This document shows positions 37,512 through 47,075 of a stretch of 62,479 nucleotides of DNA, piece by piece (positions within the stretch are counted from its first letter, which is position 1; the number at the start of each line of letters is the position of its first letter). The notes beneath the pieces were generated by a model, which saw nothing but the letters and a program-made list of their open reading frames with translations, made no database searches and had not been told where the DNA came from. Made by a program: the position numbers and the translations under genes. The stretch comes from Candidatus Bathyarchaeota archaeon. Lineage in GTDB: Archaea > Thermoproteota > Bathyarchaeia > 40CM-2-53-6. The stretch lies in the NCBI GenBank assembly GCA_005882895.1, contig VBBD01000007.1, positions 1 to 62,479 on the forward strand, read 5' to 3'.

Positions 37512-38672
37512 TTGCCGCGTAAGGTCGGGCTACGAATGGTGCTATACCTCTACGTAGCAGTCTTTCTGACAAGGATTGGATTCGGATCAATAACAATCCT
37601 CTTCCCACTCTATCTCCAGGCACCCAGCTACGTAATCGGGGTCATACTCGCACTCTATCCAATGTCCGAAGCGGGCTCAGCGCTGCCTATCGGCCGTCTC
37701 GCGGACCGGTTCAGCCGCAAGAAACTCCACATCATCGGAATGATATTGATCACAATTCTCACCGCAGCGATCGGCTTTACCCGAAGCCTGCTGAACGTCT
37801 CTGTTCTCCATGCAATGATGGGAGTCTCAGCTGCAATCACCGCAGTAACTTCGCTGACACTTTTGGGAGACGCAACCAAACTGACGAATCGGGGGAAGCA
37901 GATGGGAGGATTCGACCTAGCAAACCTAGGAGGCTACGGACTCGGGTTCGGAGTCGGAGGACTACTAGTCAACTCCTTCGCGGATAGGCTGTCGTATGCT
38001 TTCTGGGTGACTGCAGGGCTCTTTCTCTTCGCCGGAATATTGGCGGCCAAGTTTCTTGTGGAACCGGTCAGGGTCTGGGAGCTCAAGCAGCCCAAAATGA
38101 GACAGAGAAGAATCGGAGGCAAGATACGTCCCGTAATCCCTGTCTGGATCGCCCAGACTGTAATACTAGGAATGTACTTTCTACTACCAAAAGCCTTCAG
38201 AGACTCCAGCTCCAGCATTCCTGTTACACGAGATACGCTGATTTTCCTTGGAGTCCTCGGCGGGCTCTTCGCACTTGGGGCTATTGTGTTCGGCCACATA
38301 TCCGATAAGATCGGGAGGACGAGGATAATGGTCGTTGGGGCGTTGGGAGAACTCGGATTCTTACTCCTCTTCGGGTGGTCCGTTCCGGGCGGCGGTTTTG
38401 TGAAATACGAGCTAGTGCTCTGGCCTATGTTCTTTTTAGCGTCTGCAATTGCCCCGGCAATACTCGCCTACGTAGGGGATATCTCGGGCAAAGCCAAGAG
38501 GGGCTCGGCGAACGCGCTCTACAGCATAGTTCTAAGCATCGGTCTAGCTATCGGGAATATCATCGGCGGGTTTGTCGCTGCTTTGGGAATCCAAATGATC
38601 TTTTACGTTGGGGCAGGAATATTGTTCCCCTCAATACTGGCCACGTCAACACTTCTTCGGAGACGCCAATAG
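37512..38672 (+). CDS. MFS transporter
   Basis: 12 TM pattern; IGRLADRFSRKKLHIIG; GHISDKIGRTRIMVVG. Confidence 0.88.
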   Translation: MPRKVGLRMVLYLYVAVFLTRIGFGSITILFPLYLQAPSYVIGVILALYPMSEAGSALPIGRLADRFSRKKLHIIGMILITILTAAIGFTRSLLNVSVLHAMMGVSAAITAVTSLTLLGDATKLTNRGKQMGGFDLANLGGYGLGFGVGGLLVNSFADRLSYAFWVTAGLFLFAGILAAKFLVEPVRVWELKQPKMRQRRIGGKIRPVIPVWIAQTVILGMYFLLPKAFRDSSSSIPVTRDTLIFLGVLGGLFALGAIVFGHISDKIGRTRIMVVGALGELGFLLLFGWSVPGGGFVKYELVLWPMFFLASAIAPAILAYVGDISGKAKRGSANALYSIVLSIGLAIGNIIGGFVAALGIQMIFYVGAGILFPSILATSTLLRRRQ

Positions 38673-38724
38673 GCAACCGTAAGAATCATCTAGGAGATAG
38701 CTCAACGCGACATCTCGGCCAATA

Positions 38725-39555
38725 ATGCCTCTAGAATATGCCTGCATCATGCCGCACGGCGGAGACATTATCCCACAGTTGGCAGCACGGAAAACCAAGC
38801 ACCTGTTCGTGAAGACAAGAGAATCCATGCGCAAGATTGCAAGAGATATCAGAGAGGTGAGACCCGACACGATCGTAATCGCGAGCCCGCACAACCTGAG
38901 ACTTCAAGACAAGATTGGGATCATGACCTCCGAAAACACAACAGGCCGACTAAATGGTCCAAGGGGAAAAAAAGTCAACCTGAGCCTAAAGTGCGACCGA
39001 GAATTCGCCCAAGACCTCCTCCAAGAATCAACCCGAAAGCATCTACCCGTTGTAGGCGCCAACTACGGAACTGCTGAAGGGCCTGCGTCAGATATGCCGA
39101 TGGATTGGGGGACCCTTGTCCCCATGTGGTTTGTCGCCAAGGAAGAACGGGTCAAAGCTAAGACGGTTATTGTCACACCGTCAAGAGAGATTCCTCTGAG
39201 ACAAAATATCGCGCTAGGGACGACAATTGCCGAGATTGCTGAGAAGAAAGAGAAGCGCATCGTCTTCATTGCAAGTGCTGATCAGGCTCACGCGCACAAG
39301 AGGTCAGGACCTTATGGATACCATTCAAGCGCTGCAAAGTATGACGAGTTCGTCTCACAGGCAATCCGAAAGAATCGCATCGAATCCATTTCTCGGCTAA
39401 AAAAGCGATTCATCGAAGATGCGAAGCCAGACAGCCTCTGGCAGATGGCAATGCTTGCGGGTTTGACCCGAGTAGTCAAGATGCGGGGGAGCCTACTTTC
39501 ATATGATGTTCCAACGTATTATGGAATGATATGCGCAAGTTTCCGCCGAGGCTGA
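38725..39555 (+). CDS. Class III extradiol ring-cleavage dioxygenase-like protein (LigB/MEMO superfamily)
   Basis: CIMPHGGDIIPQL; DTIVIASPHNLRLQDKIGI; FIASADQAHAHKRSGPYGYH. Confidence 0.78.
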   Translation: MPLEYACIMPHGGDIIPQLAARKTKHLFVKTRESMRKIARDIREVRPDTIVIASPHNLRLQDKIGIMTSENTTGRLNGPRGKKVNLSLKCDREFAQDLLQESTRKHLPVVGANYGTAEGPASDMPMDWGTLVPMWFVAKEERVKAKTVIVTPSREIPLRQNIALGTTIAEIAEKKEKRIVFIASADQAHAHKRSGPYGYHSSAAKYDEFVSQAIRKNRIESISRLKKRFIEDAKPDSLWQMAMLAGLTRVVKMRGSLLSYDVPTYYGMICASFRRG

Positions 39556-39579
39556 ATCGCGATCTTGCTGGAAGTGTTC

Positions 39580-40095
39580 TTACTCTTCGGTCATTCGGTT
39601 CATCATCTCTCTGACCTCGTGCTTGATATCAGGTGAGGTTGTTACCACGACAACTCCCTGTGACGGTTGTCCATAGACGATGAAGGATTTGTCAGGAGAC
39701 TCAAGAATAGCTGGAATGGCAAGCAGGTCTTCTTCGCCATCCACGTAGATTACCGCTTCTGTATGTTGCAGGGCCCCTTTGATGGCATCCCACGCCTCTT
39801 TTGTCACGATCCCTGCCGGGTTTCTGACTCTGTAAATCCGCTCCGCCTTAATCTCAACTGGACTGATGCTTTTTCTGAGAGTCATCTGGTCTACTATTCT
39901 CAGGTTGACTTGTATTCCACTTGCTAGTGTCTCTCGGGAGACTATGTCACCAACTGTGGTGACCTTAGGGGGCTTGTTCTGCTGAATCAGTGTCCTCAAC
40001 TTGGGCATAGTTTCTGCGGGCGTCCCTGTGAGGAGTTTTCCCAGGGGAGTCTTTAGGCGAACGAGGTCGGATTGAGATGGACGGAAGCTTGTCAA
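39580..40095 (-). CDS. GTP-dependent dephospho-CoA kinase (DUF359)
   Basis: TTVGDIVSRETLASGIQVNLRIVDQMTLR; VRNPAGIVTKEAWDAIK; VIYVDGEEDLLAIPAILESPDKSFIVYGQPSQGVVVV. Confidence 0.87.
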   Translation of the reverse strand: MTSFRPSQSDLVRLKTPLGKLLTGTPAETMPKLRTLIQQNKPPKVTTVGDIVSRETLASGIQVNLRIVDQMTLRKSISPVEIKAERIYRVRNPAGIVTKEAWDAIKGALQHTEAVIYVDGEEDLLAIPAILESPDKSFIVYGQPSQGVVVVTTSPDIKHEVREMMNRMTEE

Positions 40096-40210
40096 TGCGC
40101 CGTTCGTTGGCGTCTAGCTTTCTAAACTAATCTATGATATCGTAGACCCAGCTCGAAAGGAAACTCAGCTTCAACGGCAAGAGCTTGCAGTTAGAGTCGA
40201 TAGGAGTTCC

Positions 40211-40516
40211 CTATGGACTAGCTGCTTCTTCGGCAAGCTTCTTGATAGTAATTTCAAGCCGATCTACTTCTGTAAGAATCAAGGAACCATCGGTTCCGTA
40301 TTGAGGGTCCTTAGAAACCTCTCCAATGAACTCTCGAATACGCTTCAGCAGCTCCATAGCCCCTTCCTCTCTAGACAGGATCATAGTTTCACCGCAAGCT
40401 GGGCAGGCAAAGCCTGTGGGGCTCCTCGGAAGGCTTCCGGTTTGTGCGGTAGGTGGTGAGAAGAAGTTGCCCTCAAAGATGTGCCCGGCCAAGCACTCCC
40501 ATCGGCTCAAAAACAA
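40211..40516 (-). CDS. Small zinc-ribbon-like hypothetical protein
   Basis: WECLAGH...FACPACGETM Cys pattern with C-terminal helix. Confidence 0.5.
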   Translation of the reverse strand: MFLSRWECLAGHIFEGNFFSPPTAQTGSLPRSPTGFACPACGETMILSREEGAMELLKRIREFIGEVSKDPQYGTDGSLILTEVDRLEITIKKLAEEAASP

Positions 40517-40758
40517 ATCTTCCTCACCAGTGGGCGTGATTCAAAGCTAGCTTTCAAATCAGAGCAACTTATGGACGGAGTGACACTCTATCCCGAAATC
40601 GAGAAGGTCGTTGCCGATTTAAGAGTCGCGTACTTTTTTGCGAAACAAAGGGAAGGACGATCTTGGCTTATTGTGAGAAGCTTCGATAACTGGATTGGTC
40701 TCAGCGGTTAATACAAATTGGCAAAACTAGGGAGACGGAAATATGTCCAAGCAGTGTG

Positions 40759-41790
40759 TCAGGCGTTTCTGGAGGGAATTTGCGGGGCGACGTTCGATCC
40801 GTCGATTCGTTGTAACGTGTCGACCAAGCGCATCGCGTATGCCCATTCGTTGTCATACCAGGCTAAGATGCGAACCATCCCACCAATAGTTTCGGTTGAG
40901 AGCCCATCTACAACCGCGGAATGAGGATCCTTCTTGTAATCAACGGACACTAACGGCTCGTGAGAGACTGTGAGAATTCCCCTCAAGTTTTCGGCCGCCG
41001 CCTGCTCGTACGCGTTGTTAACCTCGTTCCTGCTCACCTCGCCATCGCATTCGACGACGAGGTCTAGAAGCGACACCGTTGAGGTGGGCGCTCTTATTGC
41101 CGAGCAGGTAATTTTTCCTTTAAGTCGAGGGAGAATCTTGCCTATTGTCTGGCTGGCTCCAGTGCGAGTGGGTATGAGGGATTGGCCTGCTGCTCGGGCT
41201 CTTCGAAGATCCTCATGAGACCCGTCGAGCAATCTTTGATCGTTAGTGTAGGAATGGATTGTCGTGGCAAATCCGTGTTTGACCCTGAAATTATCGTCCA
41301 TGACCTTTAGAGTAGTCGCTAGACAGTTTGTGGTGCATGAGCCCATGGAAATGATCCTGTGGTGATTCGGGTCATACGTTTCCAAGTTACAGCCAGGTAT
41401 GAGAGTCACGTCGGCCTCTTCTGAAGGAGCGCTGACTAACACTGTATGGGCTCCGTTGGAGAGGTATGTCTTGAGCACTTCGCGCTGAAGTGGCTGTCCG
41501 GTGCTTTCAAGCACTATGTCGACTTCGAATTTTTCCCAGTCGATCTTTGATTGTATCGTTTCGCTGAGACACGGTGTCTTTTTCCCTGCGCACATAATGG
41601 TATCCAAGTCACAGCCAACATCAAGTGGCAGCGTTCCGTAGGTTGAGTCGTACTTCAGGAGATGAGCGAGTGTTCGTGGCGGAGAGGTTGAGTTTATCAC
41701 CGCGACTTCCATGTCAGAGTTTTGATTCTCCAAGAGCGCCCGGTAGAAGCACCTTCCGATCCGGCCAAAACCGTTGATGGCTACTCGCAA
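40759..41790 (-). CDS. gap: Phosphorylating glyceraldehyde-3-phosphate dehydrogenase, bacterial/eukaryotic class
   Basis: MRVAINGFGRIGRCFYRAL; SMGSCTTNCLATTLKVMDDNF; VWYDNEW-type (LAWYDNEWAYAMRLVD). Confidence 0.93.
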   Translation of the reverse strand: MRVAINGFGRIGRCFYRALLENQNSDMEVAVINSTSPPRTLAHLLKYDSTYGTLPLDVGCDLDTIMCAGKKTPCLSETIQSKIDWEKFEVDIVLESTGQPLQREVLKTYLSNGAHTVLVSAPSEEADVTLIPGCNLETYDPNHHRIISMGSCTTNCLATTLKVMDDNFRVKHGFATTIHSYTNDQRLLDGSHEDLRRARAAGQSLIPTRTGASQTIGKILPRLKGKITCSAIRAPTSTVSLLDLVVECDGEVSRNEVNNAYEQAAAENLRGILTVSHEPLVSVDYKKDPHSAVVDGLSTETIGGMVRILAWYDNEWAYAMRLVDTLQRIDGSNVAPQIPSRNA

Positions 41791-42050
41791 CTAGCGGTTG
41801 GCCACCAGATTCATGATGATAGTCCAGGTGGCTCGGTGAACTCTTGCGGATGACTGGGGGTAGGTAGACCTCTGCAGGACGAATCTGCCTCATTTCTTCT
41901 GGTGGTTCTGTTGCGCGTTGAAGTATTTATTCAATCTTAGGTCTCTAACTACTATGAGGGCGGAAGATATCTCAAGATTTATTTGTCATTACAACGGTTG
42001 ATATCGGTGGTTCCTTTTAGGAAGGGTTAAAACTCGCGAGTCTGCAAGCC

Positions 42051-42065
42051 CTCCGCAAGGCGGAG
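42051..42065 (+). repeat. Small perfect hairpin CTCCGC-AAG-GCGGAG in the DegT gene leader
   Basis: 6-bp stem, 3-nt loop, 25 bp upstream of the first gene of the glycan cluster. Confidence 0.4.
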
Positions 42066-42089
42066 TTAGGTACGAGCGGAGAAGCCATC

Positions 42090-43247
42090 TTGAGAACTTA
42101 TCCTGCAAACCAGGCTCAGGCGATCGTGCAAGCACGGCATGAGTTCAATATCGGGTTGATGAGGCCTGTTGTCGATGAGGAGATGATTGAGGCCGGTATT
42201 TCCGCGCTACGAAACGAGAGGCTCGTTATGGGCGAGAGTGTCTACAAGTTCGAGGAAGAGTTTGCACGGTACTGCGGCACGCGTTACGCGGTTTCGACAG
42301 CTTCAGGGACTGCTGCGCTACAAATTGCCTTCCAGTCGATAGGGATCCACGGTGACGATGAGATCTTGACAACTCCCTTTTCGTTTTTTGCAACCTCTAA
42401 CGCAATCATTCACGCAGCTGCGCAGCCGAGGTTTGCGGACGTTGAGGATTCCGGATTCAACTTGGATCCTGAAAACGCGTCTAAGAAAATCACCTCGAAG
42501 ACCCGAGCAGTTGAGCCGGTGCATCTCTACGGCCAGCCAGCACGAGTGGACGAATTCCTAGCAATGGCGGAAGACCGAGGTATCAGTATCGTTGAAGATT
42601 GTTGCCAGGCCCATGGTGCAGAGTATGATGGAAAGAAAGTTGGATCGCTTGGTCTAGCGGGATGTTTTTCTTTCTACTCTAGCAAGAACATGACCGTCGG
42701 CGGTGACGGTGGCATGATAACGACCAACGACAAGAATCTTGCCGATGCTGCTCGATCCTTCAGAGATTGCGGGAGGGCGTCCAAATACGAAATGTCCCGT
42801 GTCGGATATACATCGAGGCTGAATACTGTTAACGCCGCGATCGGCAGGGTCCAGCTTCGAAGGCTCGACAAGTGGAACAGTCTTAGAAGGGGAATTGCCA
42901 GCCTCTACCGGCGGGATCTCGAAGGCGTAGAAGGAATCACGCTCCCGCCCGAAGAGAATTCGAAAGAGGTCCCCGTGTACCACTTGTTCGTGATCAGAAG
43001 CGAGCACCGCGATCGAATCGCGAAGCGGCTCGAGGAGAAGGGAATAGAGTCTGCCATCCACTATCCCATTCCAATTCATCTCCAAGACTACTACCGGCGC
43101 CAGTATGGATTCTCAGAAGGATCCTTCCCCGTATCAGAGAAGCTTGCGAAAGAAGTTCTCAGCCTACCCATGCACCCGATGCTCTCAGAACAAGAGGTCA
43201 GTCTAGTCTCTCGAACAGTTCGAGAGGCTGTTCATCAGGACTCCTGA
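42090..43247 (+). CDS. DegT/DnrJ/EryC1 (WbpE-like) sugar aminotransferase
   Basis: YAVSTASGTAALQIAFQSIG; IVEDCCQAHGAEYDGKKVG; FSFYSSKNMTVGGDGGMI (PLP Lys). Confidence 0.93.
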   Translation: MRTYPANQAQAIVQARHEFNIGLMRPVVDEEMIEAGISALRNERLVMGESVYKFEEEFARYCGTRYAVSTASGTAALQIAFQSIGIHGDDEILTTPFSFFATSNAIIHAAAQPRFADVEDSGFNLDPENASKKITSKTRAVEPVHLYGQPARVDEFLAMAEDRGISIVEDCCQAHGAEYDGKKVGSLGLAGCFSFYSSKNMTVGGDGGMITTNDKNLADAARSFRDCGRASKYEMSRVGYTSRLNTVNAAIGRVQLRRLDKWNSLRRGIASLYRRDLEGVEGITLPPEENSKEVPVYHLFVIRSEHRDRIAKRLEEKGIESAIHYPIPIHLQDYYRRQYGFSEGSFPVSEKLAKEVLSLPMHPMLSEQEVSLVSRTVREAVHQDS

Positions 43248-43269
43248 AACCACTAGGAAGGCTTGGAGC

Positions 43270-44274
43270 GTGGAACCTCTCAGAATCGCCGTCATCGGGG
43301 CGGGGTATTGGGGAAAGAAGGTCATCCGTGAGACTCTGGACGTTGGCAGGACTACAGGACGCGTCCAAGTTCACGCAGTGGTTGACAACTCCCCTACCAT
43401 GCTGTCCCACTGCCAGAATGAGTTTGGCCCCCTAGACTACAGGCTAGACTATCATGAGCTTCTCACAGACCCGAAACTGTCAGGGGTACACATCTGCTCC
43501 CCGAACGCGACCCACTTCGAAGTCGCCTCTGACTTCCTCAAAGCCGGAAAGAATGTTCTAGTTGAAAAGCCGCTTACTCTAAGATCGAAAGAGGCGTATC
43601 AGCTAGTGCAGCTGGCGAAGGACAATAATCTCGTCCTCTGCACGGGCCATATTCACAGGTTCAACAATGGTGTCAGGGAGCTAAGAAGAGCCCTCTCCAG
43701 CGGCGTCCTCGGCGATCTCTACTACCTCAGATTCGTCTGGACAGGTTTCCTGCCTCCCCAAGGATTCCGGGAAGTCATCACGGACCTTGCGCCGCATCCG
43801 TTCGATATTTGCAATTACCTTTTGGACATGTGGCCTAACAAGGTTACTTGCAGGGGTAAAGGATACAGGACAAAGGAGAACGAGGAAATGGCTTTCATAA
43901 CAGCAGAGCACTCAGGAGAGCTTACCGCGCAAGTCGAGGTTAGCTGGTTGAGTAGAGAGAAGCGGAGAGAGGTAACTGTGGTCGGGAGTAAGGCGGAAGC
44001 GTACTTGGATTGCTCTGACCAGAAAGGCGTTCTCCGGACTGCAGAGGGTACCCAGCAGATATCGATCACGCCTAGCAACACCTTGAGGGAAGAGGTCGAA
44101 CACTTCCTGAATTGTATAACCAGCCATCAAGACTCCAAACCCTTTTCCAACCAGTCAGACGGGGTCCTAGGGGCCCGGGTAGTCAGCGTCCTGGAATCTG
44201 CACGTGAATCTATCCGTCAGGAGCGCACGATGCAGATTCAGATGCCTACTGCCGAGGAGATCCCTGCAAAGTGA
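43270..44274 (+). CDS. Gfo/Idh/MocA (WbpB-like) sugar dehydrogenase
   Basis: LRIAVIGAGYWGKKVIRE; HICSPNATHFEVASDFLKAGKNVLVEKPLTL; GHIHRFN. Confidence 0.9.
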   Translation: MEPLRIAVIGAGYWGKKVIRETLDVGRTTGRVQVHAVVDNSPTMLSHCQNEFGPLDYRLDYHELLTDPKLSGVHICSPNATHFEVASDFLKAGKNVLVEKPLTLRSKEAYQLVQLAKDNNLVLCTGHIHRFNNGVRELRRALSSGVLGDLYYLRFVWTGFLPPQGFREVITDLAPHPFDICNYLLDMWPNKVTCRGKGYRTKENEEMAFITAEHSGELTAQVEVSWLSREKRREVTVVGSKAEAYLDCSDQKGVLRTAEGTQQISITPSNTLREEVEHFLNCITSHQDSKPFSNQSDGVLGARVVSVLESARESIRQERTMQIQMPTAEEIPAK

Positions 44275-44735
44275 GGAGCAGCTCGAAATATTCCGTTATC
44301 AAGAAATCTAGGATCGGGAAAGACTCCCGAGTCTACGACCAGGTAAACCTTTACGGCTGCACGATTGGCAAGAACACGAAAATAGACGCTTACGTTTACA
44401 TCGAAGAAGGCGTCACTATAGGGGATAATTGTAAGGTCAGACCGTTTGTTTTCATCCCGACCGGAGTAACGATAGAGGACAGTGTCTTCATCGGGCCCAA
44501 CGTCACTTTTACCAATGACAAATATCCCAGGAGCAGCGGTGACTGGTCTCTGCTCAAGACCCGGATCAAAAGATTCGTGTCCATAGGAGCTGGGTCCACC
44601 ATAAACCCAGGAGTAACCATCGGCGAGAACGCCCTCATCGGGTCCGGCTCCGTGGTTACAAAAGACATCCCCAGCAACGCAGTTGCAGTCGGTAATCCAG
44701 CCCGGGTCGTCGGCCAGAGAGAACCGCACAGGTAA
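44271..44735 (+). CDS. WbpD-like left-handed beta-helix N-acetyltransferase
   Basis: TIGDNCKVRPFVFIPTGVTIEDSVFIGPNVTFTNDKYPRSSGDW; hexapeptide repeats; NAVAVGNPARVVG. Confidence 0.9.
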   Translation: MRSSSKYSVIKKSRIGKDSRVYDQVNLYGCTIGKNTKIDAYVYIEEGVTIGDNCKVRPFVFIPTGVTIEDSVFIGPNVTFTNDKYPRSSGDWSLLKTRIKRFVSIGAGSTINPGVTIGENALIGSGSVVTKDIPSNAVAVGNPARVVGQREPHR

Positions 44736-44791
44736 GGGACTCGCTTTCGAAAACTCTTGCGATAATTCCAATCTACAGCGAAGCCCCGTCA

Positions 44792-45475
44792 GTGGGAACG
44801 GTCCTAGAGAGATTCGGGCCGGGCGTCGTTGACGAGATTTGTCTAGTCGCTGACAGCCCATCGCCCAGGACGCTGAAGCGGATCGAAGAAGCGCGCCGAA
44901 GCATCGATGTTCCAGTATACTTGATCCATAATCCTGAGAGGAAGGGAATCGGTTACGCTATCAGGCAGGGATACAGTTACGCCCTCGATAACAAGTTTGA
45001 CCTGATTGTGGTGATGGCTGGGAATGGGAAAGATGATCCTAGGGAAATTCCTAGGCTGACCGCACCGATACTGAAAGAGGGGACGGACTACGTCCAAGGA
45101 TCTCGGTTCCTCCCCGGAGGACGACGGAAAAAGAATCCGTTCCTCAGAAGCATCTTCACCCGCCTGTTTCCGGTCATCTGGACTTCGATGACCGGTGTCC
45201 ACTGTACGGAGGTTACGAACGGATTCAGAGCCTATAGATCCTCGATTCTAAAAGACCCCCGGATCAACGTATGGCAGAGCTGGCTTGACAACTACGAGCT
45301 GGAGTATTATCTGCACTACAAGGCTCTCACACTAGGCTACAAGTTTGCAGAACGGCCGGTCTCAAAAGACTATACGGAAATCAGGAAGGGAAAATACTCA
45401 CACATTTCTCCCCTCAAAGACTGGTGGCAGATAGTTGGGCCCGTATTCATGTTGAAACTCGGGGTCAAAAAATAG
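44792..45475 (+). CDS. Family 2-type glycosyltransferase (true N-terminus likely upstream of 44792)
   Basis: Upstream frame reads SLSKTLAIIPIYSEAPSVGTVLERFGPGVVDEICLVAD; LIVVMAGNGKDDPREIPRLT; YVQGSRFLPGG. Confidence 0.82.
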   Translation: MGTVLERFGPGVVDEICLVADSPSPRTLKRIEEARRSIDVPVYLIHNPERKGIGYAIRQGYSYALDNKFDLIVVMAGNGKDDPREIPRLTAPILKEGTDYVQGSRFLPGGRRKKNPFLRSIFTRLFPVIWTSMTGVHCTEVTNGFRAYRSSILKDPRINVWQSWLDNYELEYYLHYKALTLGYKFAERPVSKDYTEIRKGKYSHISPLKDWWQIVGPVFMLKLGVKK

Positions 45476-45477
45476 CC

Positions 45478-47070
45478 TTGGAACCGGCTATCGCTCAAGG
45501 CATAGTCCTGAGAGGCAACCAGGACAGAGACGTTCGAGTCTTGCGAGAATATGCTGAATTCTGGAAAATACCGTACGTTGTCGATCCTCTCCGTGAAGAG
45601 AACCAGATTCTCGTCTCGTCTGGGATGATACCGCGGACCGAAGTAAGGAACAGTGCAAGTGTCATCATTTTCCCATCGGGACCGGAAGACTCCAAAGATA
45701 TTGCGAAAGAATACGGCCTTACGTTCCATACTAGGGACACCCTGCTTCGACTTCCAGTTAGTCCCGACGTCTCCGTTGCAATAAGAACCAGAGTGAACGA
45801 GTTCTCAGGAGCCGGCATCGAGCCAGTGATCAGCGATGGCAAAACAGCAGTGTTGTCCAAGATCCGCGATACACGCATTCACATATCATCGGTGGATCTG
45901 GTCTCCGAGTACGAGAGACTGGTAACCGGGGGATTAGAGGAAGCTCCGAGCAGAAAATTCCGACTTGTGACAAAGTTTCCATTCTCGTATCGAGCGATAC
46001 CGTCTTTCATCAGGAATCGAGCATTCAGAACCCCCGATGCTGTCACGGAATTCACGGAGGACAAGCTTTCCCCTGTTGAATGCCTTCGGGCTGTCTTTCT
46101 GGCAAGCCTAGTTGTCGCGGCAGGACTTGCAATACCGCGGATAGCCTTCTGGCGGAAGGGAAAATCCCACGCTCTGGCGATCACCCACGATGTGGAGACG
46201 AGACTGGGCCTTGATGAGGGCGCGGGAAGATGCGCGGACATAGAGTCTAAGCTCGGGGTCCGTTCGACCTGGAACATTCCCAGCGAACGATATCCCCTCT
46301 CATCCCAACTACTGATCTGCCTTGCAAGTACGGGGGAAGTTGGGGGGCACGATACGAAACATGATGGCCGGCTGATTTTCGAGAGCTTTGAGAACAAGGT
46401 GGAAAGGGTCGGCAGGTGCAAATCCCGACTTGAATCCCTCTGCAAAAAGGAGGTTCGAGGGTTCAGGTCCCCTCTACTCCAGCATGGACGAGAACTACTA
46501 GGCGCGCTGGGAAAGGCAGGGTACATGTACGATTCATCCGTTCCAAGCTGGGAACCTCTCTCGCCCACATCCCTCAGGCCACATGGGGTCGGAACTGTCT
46601 TCCCATTCTTCATCTCGGGGATGTTAGAGATCCCTGTTTCTCTACCTCAGGACCACCAGCTCATCAGGGTGAGCGGTCTCGCCACTTCGGAGGCTGTTGA
46701 GGAGCTCTTTCGGATTTCGCGATGGATCCACGGTGTCGGTGGCGCGTGTGTATTACTAGTTCACCCGGATTACGAGTTTGGCCGGCCCGAGAATGCGGAG
46801 GAGTACTATCGCCTTCTCGACAGGTTCAGGTCTGATCCCGAGTGCGAGGTTCTAACGCTAGGGGAATTGGCGCAGTGGTGGATTCATCGGGCCAACTCCC
46901 GCATCGAGACGCGCAACGGGAACGTGTCCATCCAGTATGGGGATAGGGACCGGCCTGGCGATCTTGAACTTGAGATAGTGACTGGGTACGGTAGTGATGG
47001 ATTCAAGGTTTCCCGCCTCGACAGCCCAGAAATAGTCCCGCTCCGTGAGCACACTTTCAGGGGGGAATAG
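45478..47070 (+). CDS. Polysaccharide-deacetylase-like protein
   Basis: HALAITHDVETRLGLDEG (NodB-like motif); GGHDTKHDGRL; VRGFRSPLLQHGRELLGALGKAGYMYDSSVP; TTG start at 45478. Confidence 0.78.
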   Translation: MEPAIAQGIVLRGNQDRDVRVLREYAEFWKIPYVVDPLREENQILVSSGMIPRTEVRNSASVIIFPSGPEDSKDIAKEYGLTFHTRDTLLRLPVSPDVSVAIRTRVNEFSGAGIEPVISDGKTAVLSKIRDTRIHISSVDLVSEYERLVTGGLEEAPSRKFRLVTKFPFSYRAIPSFIRNRAFRTPDAVTEFTEDKLSPVECLRAVFLASLVVAAGLAIPRIAFWRKGKSHALAITHDVETRLGLDEGAGRCADIESKLGVRSTWNIPSERYPLSSQLLICLASTGEVGGHDTKHDGRLIFESFENKVERVGRCKSRLESLCKKEVRGFRSPLLQHGRELLGALGKAGYMYDSSVPSWEPLSPTSLRPHGVGTVFPFFISGMLEIPVSLPQDHQLIRVSGLATSEAVEELFRISRWIHGVGGACVLLVHPDYEFGRPENAEEYYRLLDRFRSDPECEVLTLGELAQWWIHRANSRIETRNGNVSIQYGDRDRPGDLELEIVTGYGSDGFKVSRLDSPEIVPLREHTFRGE

Positions 47071-47075
47071 TCTTC

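Noticed and set aside
45879-46613. 244-aa minus-strand ORF opposite the deacetylase-like gene
   Set aside because: Low-complexity Ser/Arg-rich translation without motifs; plus-strand gene has clear NodB-like motifs.
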